This document shows, piece by piece, positions 48,269-56,553 of a stretch of DNA of 64,000 bases. Positions within the stretch are counted from its first letter, which is position 1, and each line of letters starts with the position of its first letter. The stretch is taken from assembly GCF_020400605.1 (NCBI RefSeq), contig NZ_JAINRD010000012.1, positions 162,889 through 226,888 of the forward strand, given 5' to 3'. Source of the stretch: Streptomyces aculeolatus. GTDB lineage: Bacteria; Actinomycetota; Actinomycetes; Streptomycetales; Streptomycetaceae. The notes under the pieces were generated by a model that saw nothing but the letters and a program-made list of their open reading frames with translations, did not search any database and was not told where the DNA came from. The position numbers were made by a program, and so were the translations under genes.

Positions 48269-48664
48269 ATGCTAACGATCGACGCAGGTCCGGAACCCGG
48301 CCACTGGCCCGACGGCCAGGTCGAGAATCGATGGCCGCCAAATCCGGCAAAAGTCGAATGTGACGAAACTCCAGTTGAGATTGCTGCTTTTCGGCAGCAA
48401 ATCATTGCGGCGCCTACGCTCCCGCACGCGGCGCACGTCGTCTCCGCGGCCCGTCCTCTGACCCGGCAGCCCACACCCATGGGGCTGCCTCACGGACGGG
48501 CCGCAGTCATGCCGCGGCGTGGGAGTGATCCCCAGAGCGCCACGCAGCACCACTCGCGTACACCGCACGGAACGTACGGTGACCGGATCATGCTTGGCTG
48601 TACGGCCGGCAGCCGGGCCAGGCCGACACCCGGCCCTGGTCAGGCGCCCCGGAAAAGGCGGTGA
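48269..48664 (+). CDS. Uncertain leader ORF upstream of the SARP gene
   Basis: A 131-codon frame (MLTIDAGPEPGHWPDG at its start) with CGGGGG upstream, ending 18 bases before the SARP ATG. The first ~50 codons have low third-position GC and the rest are low-complexity, so it may be a leader or chance frame rather than a gene. No family recognised. Confidence 0.25.
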   Translation: MLTIDAGPEPGHWPDGQVENRWPPNPAKVECDETPVEIAAFRQQIIAAPTLPHAAHVVSAARPLTRQPTPMGLPHGRAAVMPRRGSDPQSATQHHSRTPHGTYGDRIMLGCTAGSRARPTPGPGQAPRKRR

Positions 48665-48682
48665 GATGTTGGGAGTTCAGAG

Positions 48683-49831
48683 ATGACGAACGACAGAACC
48701 AACGTCGACACGATGGTTATCGGCGCTGGATCGGGTGGAAGCTGCCAGTCCCACTCCGAGGGCGGGCAGCGGATGGGAACCGGTACCGGAGATGCGCGGC
48801 GCATCGCGGAGCTGGAGCGCGAGGTGCAGGAACTCCGCCGCGCCAACGAGATATTGAAGGTGTATTTCGCCAAGGAACTCGATCGCGAACTCGAAACCAC
48901 TCCGTCCCCCCTCGTCGTCGGAACGCCCAGCGGGCCGGCCCGTCCGGAGGCGCCGCCGACCGCGCCCCCGACTCCGTCGCGCCCGATCCGCTGGAGCCCC
49001 GCACAGCCGTCCATGACGCCGGCCCCGCCCCGGCCCATGGCGGAGTTCCGGGCCCTGGGTCCCATCGAGGCCGTCGTCGGCGGCCGACTGCTGGACCTGG
49101 GCGCCCCCAAGCAGCGTGCCCTGCTCGCCCTGCTGGTCAGCAAGGTGGGCCAGCCGGTGGCGGTCGACGTCATCGTCGAGGAGCTGTGGAACGGCAACCC
49201 GCCGCCCTCGGCGATCACGTCACTGCAGGCGTACGTGGCCAACCTGCGCCGTGTCCTCGAACCCAACCGCGCCCCGCGCACCTCCGCGACCGTGCTCCGC
49301 ACCTACGGCCGCGGCTACCTGCTGGACAACCACGTCGTCGAGGTCGACGTGCACCGGTTCAGCGAGCGCGCCGGCGCCGGCTGGGAGGCCCTGGACAGAG
49401 GCAAGCCCCAGGAGGCGCTGCGTGAATTAGAAGCCGGTCTCATGCTGTGGCGGGGCCAGGCGTACGCGGAGGTGGCCGACACCACGTACGTACGGCCCGA
49501 GGTCGCCCGGCTGGAGGAGCTTCGGCTGTCGGTCATCGAGGGGCGGTGCGCCGCGCTGCTGGCGGTGGGCGCCCACGAGATGGCGGTGGCCGAACTGGAG
49601 GCGTTCACGCAGGCGCATCCGCTGCGTGAATACGGCTGCGAGCTGCTCAGCCTGGCGCTGTACCGGGCCGGGCGGCAGGCCGACGCCCTCGCGGTGCTGC
49701 GCACCAACCAGCGCAGGCTCGCGGAGGAGCTGGGCATCGATCCCCGGCCCGCGCTGCAGCACTTGGAGAACGAGATCCTGAACCACGCGCCCGCGCTCGA
49801 CTGGCGGCCGCGCCGGGGCGGTGGTGCGTGA
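48683..49831 (+). CDS. SARP-family activator with IS3 OrfA-like N-terminal coiled coil
   Basis: A 382-residue SARP. Residues ~28-69 (GGQRMGTGTGDARRIAELER, then EVQELRRANEILK and YFAKELDRE) closely resemble the C-terminal leucine zipper of IS3-family OrfA proteins. After a Pro-rich linker, a winged helix (~115-210, ALGPIEAVVGGRLLDLGAPK) and a BTAD (~215-375) form a standard small SARP. It should activate from 11-bp-spaced repeats, and the sites at 33246, 36714 and 45368 are its obvious targets. Codon 249 (49427-49429) is TTA, so bldA is needed. GGGAG lies 8 bases before the ATG. The zipper may add a dimerisation surface. Confidence 0.88.
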   Translation: MTNDRTNVDTMVIGAGSGGSCQSHSEGGQRMGTGTGDARRIAELEREVQELRRANEILKVYFAKELDRELETTPSPLVVGTPSGPARPEAPPTAPPTPSRPIRWSPAQPSMTPAPPRPMAEFRALGPIEAVVGGRLLDLGAPKQRALLALLVSKVGQPVAVDVIVEELWNGNPPPSAITSLQAYVANLRRVLEPNRAPRTSATVLRTYGRGYLLDNHVVEVDVHRFSERAGAGWEALDRGKPQEALRELEAGLMLWRGQAYAEVADTTYVRPEVARLEELRLSVIEGRCAALLAVGAHEMAVAELEAFTQAHPLREYGCELLSLALYRAGRQADALAVLRTNQRRLAEELGIDPRPALQHLENEILNHAPALDWRPRRGGGA

Positions 49832-49888
49832 GATCGCCGCATCGCGATCTCTTTGCCCGGGCACCCGCACAGTGTCCGAAATGCCGTC

Positions 49889-49918
49889 GCGGCCCGGGGA
49901 GCCCCCTCCCCGGGCCGC
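49889..49918. terminator. Hairpin between convergent SARP and response-regulator genes
   Basis: Perfect 12-bp stem (49889-49900 with 49907-49918), 6-base loop. It serves both strands. Confidence 0.65.
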
Positions 49919-49954
49919 TTCCGCTTCCCGCCCGGGCGGGCCGCGGCGCGGGGC

Positions 49955-50626
49955 TCACTCCCGGGCCCGTACCAGTCCCGACTGGTAGGCGAGGACGACG
50001 AGTTGGGCGCGGTCACGGGCGGCGAGCTTCGTCTTCGCGCGCTGTACGTGGGTGCGTACGGTCAGCGGGCTGACGACCAGCTCCGCGGCGATCTCGGCGT
50101 TGGACTTCCCCTGCGCGACCAGCGCCGTCACCTCGCGCTCCCGGGCGGTGAGCACCGCCAGGTCCTCCGGTACGGCCCGGGCGGCGCCCGGCTCGGGGGT
50201 GGCGAGGAAGCGGGCGATGAGCGCGCGGGTGGCGGCCGGCGACAGCAGCGCGTCGCCGGCGGCGACGGTGCGGACGGCGTCGACGAGTTCGTCCGCGGAG
50301 GCGTCCTTGCCCAGGAAGCCGCCCGCGCCGACCCGCAGCGCGCGGGCCACGTGCTCGTCGGTCTGGAACGTGGTGAGGACGAGCACGCGCACGTCCGCCA
50401 GCTCCGGGTCGGCGCAGATCGCCTCGGTCGCGGCGAGGCCGTCGGTGCCGGGCATGCGGATGTCCATGACGACGACGTCGGGGCGGTGGGCGCGGGCGAG
50501 TTCGACGGCCTCGCCGCCGTCGGCGGCCTCCGCGACGACCTCCAGGTCGGCGTACGAGTCGAGGAGTATCCGGAACGTCGCCCGCAGCAGGGCCTGGTCG
50601 TCGGCGAGCAGCACGCGGACGGTCAT
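49955..50626 (-). CDS. NarL/FixJ-family response regulator
   Basis: A 223-residue response regulator: receiver at ~1-120 (VRVLLADDQALLRATFRILL; phospho-Asp in PDVVVMDIRMPGTDG; LVLTTFQTDEHVARAL) and LuxR-type helix-turn-helix at ~155-215 (LTAREREVTALVAQGKSNAE). Its ATG overlaps the stop of the histidine-kinase gene (ATGA). It probably controls the MMPL transporter gene upstream in the same direction. Confidence 0.93.
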   Translation of the reverse strand: MTVRVLLADDQALLRATFRILLDSYADLEVVAEAADGGEAVELARAHRPDVVVMDIRMPGTDGLAATEAICADPELADVRVLVLTTFQTDEHVARALRVGAGGFLGKDASADELVDAVRTVAAGDALLSPAATRALIARFLATPEPGAARAVPEDLAVLTAREREVTALVAQGKSNAEIAAELVVSPLTVRTHVQRAKTKLAARDRAQLVVLAYQSGLVRARE

Positions 50627-51921
50627 CGGGGCTCTCCGGAGGTCTCGGGGTCCTGCTCGGGGTTCTCTTCGGGTTGCTGACCGGGCTGCCGCGGAACCGG
50701 GGGCTCCGGCCGTACGGGCAGGGGCAGTTCCGCGGTCACGGTGAAGCCGCCGTCCGGCCGCGGGCCCGCGCGCAGGCTGCCGCCCGCCGTGCGGGCGCGC
50801 TCGCGCATGCCGATGAGCCCGAACCCGCCGCCCGGCGGCGGGGGCGGCCGGCCGGCGCCGCCGTCGTCGCTGACGCTGACGGTCAGCCGGTCGTGGGCGT
50901 ACGCGAGCCGCACCCGCGCCGCGCCCGCGCCGGCGTGCTTCGCGACGTTGGTGAGCGCCTCCTGCACGATCCGGTACGCGGTGAGGTCGAGCCCCGGCGG
51001 CAGCGGCCGCTCCGCACCCTCGGCGGCGACGGTGACGGGCAGCCCCGCGGAGGCGAACGCGGCGACCAGCTCCGGCAGTCTGCCCAGCCCCGGCGCCGGC
51101 TCCAGCGGCTCCCCGGAGCCGACCGTTCCGCCCGGTCCGCCGCCTCCGGTCGCGGTGCCGGGGTCGTCCGGGTCGCCGGGCTGGCGCAGCAGGCCGACCG
51201 TGGCCTGGAGTTCGCGCAGCGCCGCCGACGTCGTGCCGGTCAGTTCGCCGAGGATCTCCTCGGCCTGCCCCGGCCGGGTCCGTACCAGCCGGGCGGCGGT
51301 GCCGGCCTGGGCGTGCGCCAGCGCCATGTGGTGGGCGACGACGTCGTGCAGCTCGCGCGCGATGCGTACGCGCTCCTCGGCGACCCGGCGGCGCGCCTCC
51401 TCCTCGCGGGTGCGCTCGGCGTGCTCGGCGCGCAGGTGGACGGCGTCGAGGTAGGCGCGCCGCGCCTGGACGGCGATGCCCGCGAGCACCGGCAGCAGCA
51501 GCCAGAAGACGGGCCCGACGGACTCCTCGGCCCAGTCCTGCCCCTCGTTCTCGGCGAGCAGCGCGACGGGGACGACGAGGGCGAGGACGAGGGTGTAGTG
51601 GGCGTAGACGGTCCGCTGCGGAGCGCGTACGGCCAGCTCGTACAGGGCGAGGACCGTCGGCGCGAGCAGCGGCAGCGAGAGCGGGTAGCCCAGGCCCGCG
51701 GACGCGGCCCCGCACACGGCCGTGGCGACGACGACCGGCCCCGGGTGGCGGCGGCGCCACAGCAGCGGGACGAGGGCGGCGGCCACCAGCGGCTGCCCGG
51801 CGGCCCAGCCGTGGGCGGCGCCGGCGTGCTGCCTGCTGGTGACGGCCGTCACAAGCAGCAGCAGGGCCGCCTCGACGAGGCGGGGGTGGCGGTCGGTGAA
51901 CCGCGACCAGGTGGGGAACAC
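50623..51921 (-). CDS. Histidine kinase (NarX/DesK-type HisKA_3)
   Basis: About 432 residues from GTG at 51921 (GGGGAG before it). The N-terminal ~155 residues hold about five membrane helices without a large extracellular domain. Then the dimerisation helix with phospho-His (RIARELHDVVAHHMALAHAQ) and a C-terminal HATPase_c (EALTNVAKHAGAGAARV; GGGFGLIGMRERA). A Gly/Pro insert lies near residue 275. The small input domain suggests sensing within the membrane. It is coupled to the response regulator and is 97 bases downstream of the MMPL gene. Confidence 0.92.
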   Translation of the reverse strand: MFPTWSRFTDRHPRLVEAALLLLVTAVTSRQHAGAAHGWAAGQPLVAAALVPLLWRRRHPGPVVVATAVCGAASAGLGYPLSLPLLAPTVLALYELAVRAPQRTVYAHYTLVLALVVPVALLAENEGQDWAEESVGPVFWLLLPVLAGIAVQARRAYLDAVHLRAEHAERTREEEARRRVAEERVRIARELHDVVAHHMALAHAQAGTAARLVRTRPGQAEEILGELTGTTSAALRELQATVGLLRQPGDPDDPGTATGGGGPGGTVGSGEPLEPAPGLGRLPELVAAFASAGLPVTVAAEGAERPLPPGLDLTAYRIVQEALTNVAKHAGAGAARVRLAYAHDRLTVSVSDDGGAGRPPPPPGGGFGLIGMRERARTAGGSLRAGPRPDGGFTVTAELPLPVRPEPPVPRQPGQQPEENPEQDPETSGEPR

Positions 51922-52018
51922 CGTGTTCTCCCCTCGGGTGGACCGGCTCGTGGTCGTACGCGCCCGGGGCCGGCCGCCGCACACGCGGTGCGGGCAGCCG
52001 ACCCTACGGCCCGGCGCG

Positions 52019-54352
52019 TCAGACGCGCGTCAGGTCGCGGCCCGCCCCGCCGTCCGGGGCCGGCCGGGGGCCGGGCGTCCCGCGGCCCAGCGCCTCGCCC
52101 TCCACGTCCACGCGCGGCAGCAGGCGGTCCAGCCAGCGGGGCAGCCACCAGGCACGCCTGCCGAGGAGGGCCAGCACGGCGGGCACGAACGCCATGCGGA
52201 CGACGACGGCGTCGAAGAGGACGGCGACGGCGAGCCCGAAGCCGATCATCCGGATGACCTGCTCGCCGCCGGTCATGAACCCGGCGAAGACCGCCATCAT
52301 GATCACCGCGGCTACCGCGACCACCCGGGCACTGTGCCGGAAGCCGCTGACGACGGCGTCCCGGGCGTCCTCCCCGTGCACGTACGCCTCGCGCATCCGG
52401 GAGACGAGGAAGACCTGGTAGTCCATGGCCAGGCCGAAGACGATGCCCACCAGGAAGATCGGCATCATGCTCATGATGGGCCCGGTCTGCTCGATGCCGA
52501 ACAGCCCCGCCAGACGGCCCTGCTGGAAGACGGTGACGACGGCGCCGAGCGCGGCGAGCACCGACAGCAGGAACCCGAGCGCGGCCTTCAGCGGCACGAG
52601 CACGGAGCGGAAGACCAGCAGGAGCAGCAGGAACGCCAGGCCGATGATGGTCGCCAGATACGGCACCAGGGCGTCCTGGAGCTTCTGCCCGACGTCGATG
52701 TTGAGCGCGGTGGCGCCGGTGACCTCGTACGTCGCACCGGTGGCGGCCTCGGTCGCGGGGCGCTGCCCGCGGATGTCGTGGACGAGGTCCTTGGTGCGTT
52801 CGCTGGTGGGCGCGGTGGCGGGGGTGGCGGTGAGCACCGCCGTCCCGCCGGCCTCGTCGAAGCGCGGCGGGGAGACGGAGACGACGCCGTCGGTGGCGTC
52901 GAGCGCCGCGGAGACCTCCGCGACGGCGGCCCGCGGGTCGGTGGCGCCGCGGGCGTCGACGACGACGGTGAGGGGGCCGTTGAAGCCGGGGCCGAAGCCC
53001 GCGGCGAGGGCGTCGTAGGCGCGGCGCTCGGTGGTGGAGGTGGGCTTGGCCTCGTCGCCGGGCATGCCGAGGCGCAGGTCGGCGGCGGGTACGGCGAGGA
53101 GGCCGAGGCCGGCGACGGTGGCGAGGAGCACCGGGACGGGGCGGCGCAGGACGAAGCGGGCCCAGCGGACGCCGAGCGCGGCCGACGGGGACGCGGGATC
53201 CGGGCCCGTACCGTGCCGCGCATCCGGACCGTCCGAGGTCCGCGCGGCCTCCGGCGCGGCCGTACGGCCCGAAGGGTCCGTACGCCCCGCGCCGCCCCTC
53301 CCCCGGACGCGCCACGACCCGCGCCGTCCGGGCTTCCGCGCGCGGCGGGCCAGCACCGCGTCCGGCCACCAGCCCAGCAGCGCCGGCACCAGCGTCAGCG
53401 CGACCAGCACCCCCACGAGCACCGCCCCCGCCGCGCCCAGCCCCATCTTCGTCAGCATCGGCACCCCGACCACGGACAGGCCGGCCAGCGCGATGACCAC
53501 CGTCAACCCCGCGAACACCACCGCGGACCCCGCCGTGCCCGCCGCGCGGCCCGCCGCCTCACGCGGCTCGTGGCCGGCGGCCCGCTCCTCGCGGTAGCGG
53601 GAGACGACGAAGAGCGAGTAGTCGATGCCGACCGCGATCCCGAGCATCATGGCCAACTCGCCGACCGTCGAGGAGAGTCCGAGCGCGCTGCCCAGGGCCG
53701 TGATCGCGAACATGCTGACGCCGATCCCGACGACCGCGGTGATCAGCGGCAGCCCGGCGGCGGCCAGCGAGCCGAAGGTGATCAGCAGCACCACCGCGGC
53801 CACGGCGATGCCGACGACCTCGCCGATGCCCGCGGAGACCGACGACTCCAGCGCGCTGCCGCCCGCCTCGACGGTCAGCCCCGCGTCCCGCGCCTCCTCG
53901 ATCGCGTCCGTCAGCGCCGCCCGGGCGGCGGAGCTGACGTCGTCCTCCGCGACCGCGTAGGTGACGGTGGCGTACGCGGTCGTCCCGTCGTCGCTGACGC
54001 CCTGCCCGTCGAAGGGGTTCTCCGCCGCGGCGACCTGCGGCGCACCGGCCGCGTCCGCGACGAAGGCGTCGACCGCCGCGCGCGCCGGGCCCGCGGTGAT
54101 CTTCCCGCCCTCCGGCGCGACGAACACGACGCGGGCGTCAGCCCCGTCGGCCGCGGCGCCGGGGAAGCGCTCGTCGATGAGGTCGTACGCGCTCTGGGCC
54201 TCGATCCCGGGCATCGAGGAGGAGTCGTCGGGCGGGTCTCCGGCGCTCGTCGCGCCGAGGAAGGCGGCGGCGAGGACGGCCGCCCACAGCAGCGCCACGG
54301 GCAGGCGCCGGCGGAAGGCGAACCGGCCGAGCCGGTACAGGAAGGTCGCCAT
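52019..54352 (-). CDS. MMPL/RND-family membrane transporter
   Basis: A 777-residue transporter with two repeats, each a single N-terminal helix, a large extracytoplasmic domain and a five-helix bundle (about 12 helices in all). Signatures include ELAMMLGIAVGIDYSLFVVS in the first repeat and GIVFGLAMDYQVFLVSRMRE in the second. A charged cytoplasmic insert of ~60 residues (RRGSWRVRGRGGAGRTDPS) sits between repeats. Streptomyces MMPL proteins export lipids or antibiotics using the proton gradient. It is the first gene of a likely operon with the two-component pair. Confidence 0.9.
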   Translation of the reverse strand: MATFLYRLGRFAFRRRLPVALLWAAVLAAAFLGATSAGDPPDDSSSMPGIEAQSAYDLIDERFPGAAADGADARVVFVAPEGGKITAGPARAAVDAFVADAAGAPQVAAAENPFDGQGVSDDGTTAYATVTYAVAEDDVSSAARAALTDAIEEARDAGLTVEAGGSALESSVSAGIGEVVGIAVAAVVLLITFGSLAAAGLPLITAVVGIGVSMFAITALGSALGLSSTVGELAMMLGIAVGIDYSLFVVSRYREERAAGHEPREAAGRAAGTAGSAVVFAGLTVVIALAGLSVVGVPMLTKMGLGAAGAVLVGVLVALTLVPALLGWWPDAVLARRARKPGRRGSWRVRGRGGAGRTDPSGRTAAPEAARTSDGPDARHGTGPDPASPSAALGVRWARFVLRRPVPVLLATVAGLGLLAVPAADLRLGMPGDEAKPTSTTERRAYDALAAGFGPGFNGPLTVVVDARGATDPRAAVAEVSAALDATDGVVSVSPPRFDEAGGTAVLTATPATAPTSERTKDLVHDIRGQRPATEAATGATYEVTGATALNIDVGQKLQDALVPYLATIIGLAFLLLLLVFRSVLVPLKAALGFLLSVLAALGAVVTVFQQGRLAGLFGIEQTGPIMSMMPIFLVGIVFGLAMDYQVFLVSRMREAYVHGEDARDAVVSGFRHSARVVAVAAVIMMAVFAGFMTGGEQVIRMIGFGLAVAVLFDAVVVRMAFVPAVLALLGRRAWWLPRWLDRLLPRVDVEGEALGRGTPGPRPAPDGGAGRDLTRV

Positions 54353-54442
54353 GGGAAGGGGTCTCCGCTTCTGGGGTCTCGAAGGACCCCTCCAGCGTTT
54401 CCGCGGGGACCCCGCGCCGTCGTCGTCGCCCGTACGGCACTT

Positions 54443-54468
54443 CCGCGTACTGAGAAGCGAGTACGCGG
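54443..54468. promoter_or_regulatory. 9-bp dyad upstream of the MMPL gene
   Basis: Perfect inverted arms CCGCGTACT (54443-54451) and AGTACGCGG (54460-54468), 8-base spacer, about 90 bases before the MMPL ATG. It is a plausible operator, for the adjacent response regulator or another factor. Confidence 0.4.
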
Positions 54469-54580
54469 CCGCGCCCCGTCAGCCGCGGGGATGACGCTCC
54501 CGGACGGCGGCCCGGGGCGGGGACGGGGACGCGGACGGGGTGACGGGCGGCCGCCCGTCACCCCGGTGTGCGTGCGGGCG

Positions 54581-55012
54581 TCAGCCGAGCCGCTCGCCGT
54601 AGACGTGGTCGACGGTCATGGTCATCAGCACCCGGCGGTCGGAGACCATCACCGCGCGGTACTCGTCCCAGTCGGGGTGCTCCCCCGCCGCCGCGCGGTA
54701 GTAGTCCACCAGCGCCTCGACCTCCGGCCCGTGCGGGTCGGTGCCGGGCCCGACGAGGGTCGCGGTGCCCTCCGCGGTGGCCCAGGAGCGGCCGTCGCGG
54801 GCGGTGACCTCCAGCGCGGCGCGGGCGTCGCGGCGCAGGTTCGCGGTCTTCGCGCGGCCTTCGGTCATCGAGACGTGGAGGACGCCCGCGTCCCGGTCGT
54901 AGAAGGGCATGACGGGCGAGAGCTGCGGGCGGCCGTCCTTCTTGAGCGTGGCCAGCACGCCGAGGCGGCTCTCCGCGAGCAGCGCGCGCGGGTCGTACGA
55001 GGTCGTGGTCAT
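54581..55012 (-). CDS. PPOX-class F420/FMN-dependent oxidoreductase
   Basis: A 143-residue split-beta-barrel flavin/F420-binding protein: LLAESRLGVLATLKKDGRPQ, LSPVMPFYDRDAGVLHVSMT, KTANLRRDARAALEVTARDG. The family reduces or binds F420/FMN and acts on unknown small molecules. The ATG at 55012 is preferred over an upstream TTG at 55024. It sits 43 bases downstream of the imine-reductase-like gene on the same strand and is likely co-transcribed. Confidence 0.83.
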   Translation of the reverse strand: MTTTSYDPRALLAESRLGVLATLKKDGRPQLSPVMPFYDRDAGVLHVSMTEGRAKTANLRRDARAALEVTARDGRSWATAEGTATLVGPGTDPHGPEVEALVDYYRAAAGEHPDWDEYRAVMVSDRRVLMTMTVDHVYGERLG

Positions 55013-55055
55013 AACCGTTGCCAAGTCCTGGTCCGTGGGTGGTATTCCGGGGGTG

Positions 55056-55979
55056 TCACTGCGGCTTCGCCGCCGGGCGGCGGAACTCCTCGATCATCAC
55101 CGGATACCCCTCGCCGCCGTGCCCGGCCGCCGCGGCCCGGTCGGCGAACGCCTTGATCAGCGCCGGAAACTCCGCGTTCACGCCGAGGGATTCGCTCTCC
55201 TGAACGAGGTGTGCCATCGAGACCCGGTGGATGTCCAGGGTGGCGTCGTCCGGCGGGAAGGCGCCGGCGTCGATCTGCTTCGCGTAGCCCGGGAGCCAGC
55301 CGGCGACGGCGGGGATGCCCTTCGACGCGATCTCGGTGTACTCCGCCGCGGACACCCCGGCGGTGCCGAGCAGCGCGGCCCCGTGCAGCCAGCCGTTGAG
55401 CATGCTCCACATCAGGCCGACCACCGCCATCTCGTAGAGCGCCGTGCGCCCCTGGTCGGCGCCGAGGTGCAGGACGTCGCCGCCCAGGGCGCGCAGCGCG
55501 GGCGCGTGGCGGTCGAAATCCGCGCGCGGGCCGCTGACGGCGATGGTCGCCGCCGCGGTGCCGATGTCCGGGGGTACGGCCATGATGCCGCCGTCGAGGT
55601 AGGTGAGGCCGCGCCCGGCGGCCCACGCGGCGGTGTCGCGGGCCTGCGCCGAGGTGCCGGTGGTGAGGTTGACGAGGGTCCGGCCGCGGAGGGCGGCTTC
55701 CTCGACGGGGTCGAGGAAGGCGTGCAGCGCGTCGTAGTCGGTGACGCAGGCCATCACGAGCGGGGCGGCGGCGACCGCCTCGGCGGGGGTGCCGGCCCGT
55801 ACGGCGCCCTCGGCGACGAGGTCGTCGGCCTTGCCGGGGGTGCGGTTCCAGACGGTGGTGGGGTGCCCGGCGCGCAGCAGGGCGGCGGCCAGGGCGTGGC
55901 CCATCAGGCCGAGGCCGAGTACGGCGACGGGGGCCGATGCGGGCTCGGAGGCGTTCTCGGGGTGCTTGTCGGTCGTCAT
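55056..55979 (-). CDS. NAD(P)-dependent imine-reductase-like 6PGDH-superfamily enzyme
   Basis: About 307 residues. Rossmann loop VAVLGLGLMGHALAAALLRA, NADPH-type VWNRTPGKADD, then LDGGIMAVPPDIG and the long C-terminal helical domain shared with bacterial imine reductases and 3-hydroxyisobutyrate dehydrogenase relatives. The start is taken as ATG at 55977-55979, because the other in-frame ATG (55998-56000) lies inside the MerR dyad. It is divergent from a MerR-family regulator, which most likely controls it. Confidence 0.85.
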   Translation of the reverse strand: MTTDKHPENASEPASAPVAVLGLGLMGHALAAALLRAGHPTTVWNRTPGKADDLVAEGAVRAGTPAEAVAAAPLVMACVTDYDALHAFLDPVEEAALRGRTLVNLTTGTSAQARDTAAWAAGRGLTYLDGGIMAVPPDIGTAAATIAVSGPRADFDRHAPALRALGGDVLHLGADQGRTALYEMAVVGLMWSMLNGWLHGAALLGTAGVSAAEYTEIASKGIPAVAGWLPGYAKQIDAGAFPPDDATLDIHRVSMAHLVQESESLGVNAEFPALIKAFADRAAAAGHGGEGYPVMIEEFRRPAAKPQ

Positions 55980-55995
55980 GGAAGAATGGTCAACG

Positions 55996-56017
55996 TTCAT
56001 ACCGGTATGAAGGTCAA
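55996..56017. promoter_or_regulatory. MerR-type palindromic operator
   Basis: Perfect 16-bp palindrome TTCATACCGGTATGAA (55996-56011) next to a TTGACC -35-like hexamer on the minus strand (56012-56017). This is the MerR layout, where the dyad fills the spacer of the target promoter. It implies that transcription of the imine-reductase-like gene starts below 55990. Confidence 0.65.
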
Positions 56018-56041
56018 GTCCCGAGGGCCGAGGAGGCGCAC

Positions 56042-56410
56042 ATGCGGATCGGCGAGCTGAGCCGGCGCACCGGCGTCAACGCGCACCAGCTGCGCTACTA
56101 CGAGGCCCAGGGCCTGCTGGAGCCCGAGCGCTCCGGCAACGGATACCGGGAGTACACGGACGACGCCGTGCTCACCGTCACCCAGATCCGGCGCCTGCTC
56201 GACGCCGGCCTGTCGACCCAGGACATCGCCTGGCTGCTGCCCTGCGCCACCGGCACGGGGCCCGACTTCTACCCCTGCCCCGAGCTGCTGGACAAGTTCC
56301 GCGACCGGCTGGAGGGGCTCGACGCGCACATCACGACGCTCTCCCGTTCCCGGCAGGTGCTGAACGAGTACCTCGACGCCGCCGAGCGGCGCGTCGCGCA
56401 GTACGGCTGA
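56042..56410 (+). CDS. MerR-family transcriptional regulator
   Basis: A 122-residue MerR regulator: winged helix at the N-terminus (MRIGELSRRTGVNAHQLRYY, GNGYREYTDDAV) and a coiled-coil dimerisation helix (DRLEGLDAHITTLSRSRQVL). Cys residues near 74 and 85 flank a GTGPDFYP segment, but no known metal motif (CxxC pair at the C-terminus) is evident, so an organic effector is likely. The ATG at 56042 is 31 bases from the dyad. Confidence 0.9.
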   Translation: MRIGELSRRTGVNAHQLRYYEAQGLLEPERSGNGYREYTDDAVLTVTQIRRLLDAGLSTQDIAWLLPCATGTGPDFYPCPELLDKFRDRLEGLDAHITTLSRSRQVLNEYLDAAERRVAQYG

Positions 56411-56553
56411 CGGCCCGTACGCCCACGGGCGGGCCAGCGCCGCCCCGTTGATCGTCTCTCCGCCGTCCCGCGGCCCTTCACCTGCGCGTCGCGCCCCGGC
56501 CACCCCGCCCGGCGAACATCCTTCCGGATCTGCACAACGTCCGGGAGGCACAG

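Larger units (their letters stand above)
46975..48682. other. Long 1.7-kb intergenic region upstream of MFS and SARP genes
   Basis: Unusually long and AT-richer than the rest (for instance runs of A near 47180 and T near 47515). No frame has normal Streptomyces third-position GC. It must hold the divergent promoters of the exporter (toward 46974) and the SARP (toward 48683). It may also hide an RNA gene or remains of a deleted gene; nothing specific is recognised apart from the promoter at 48189 and the ORF at 48269. Confidence 0.45.
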
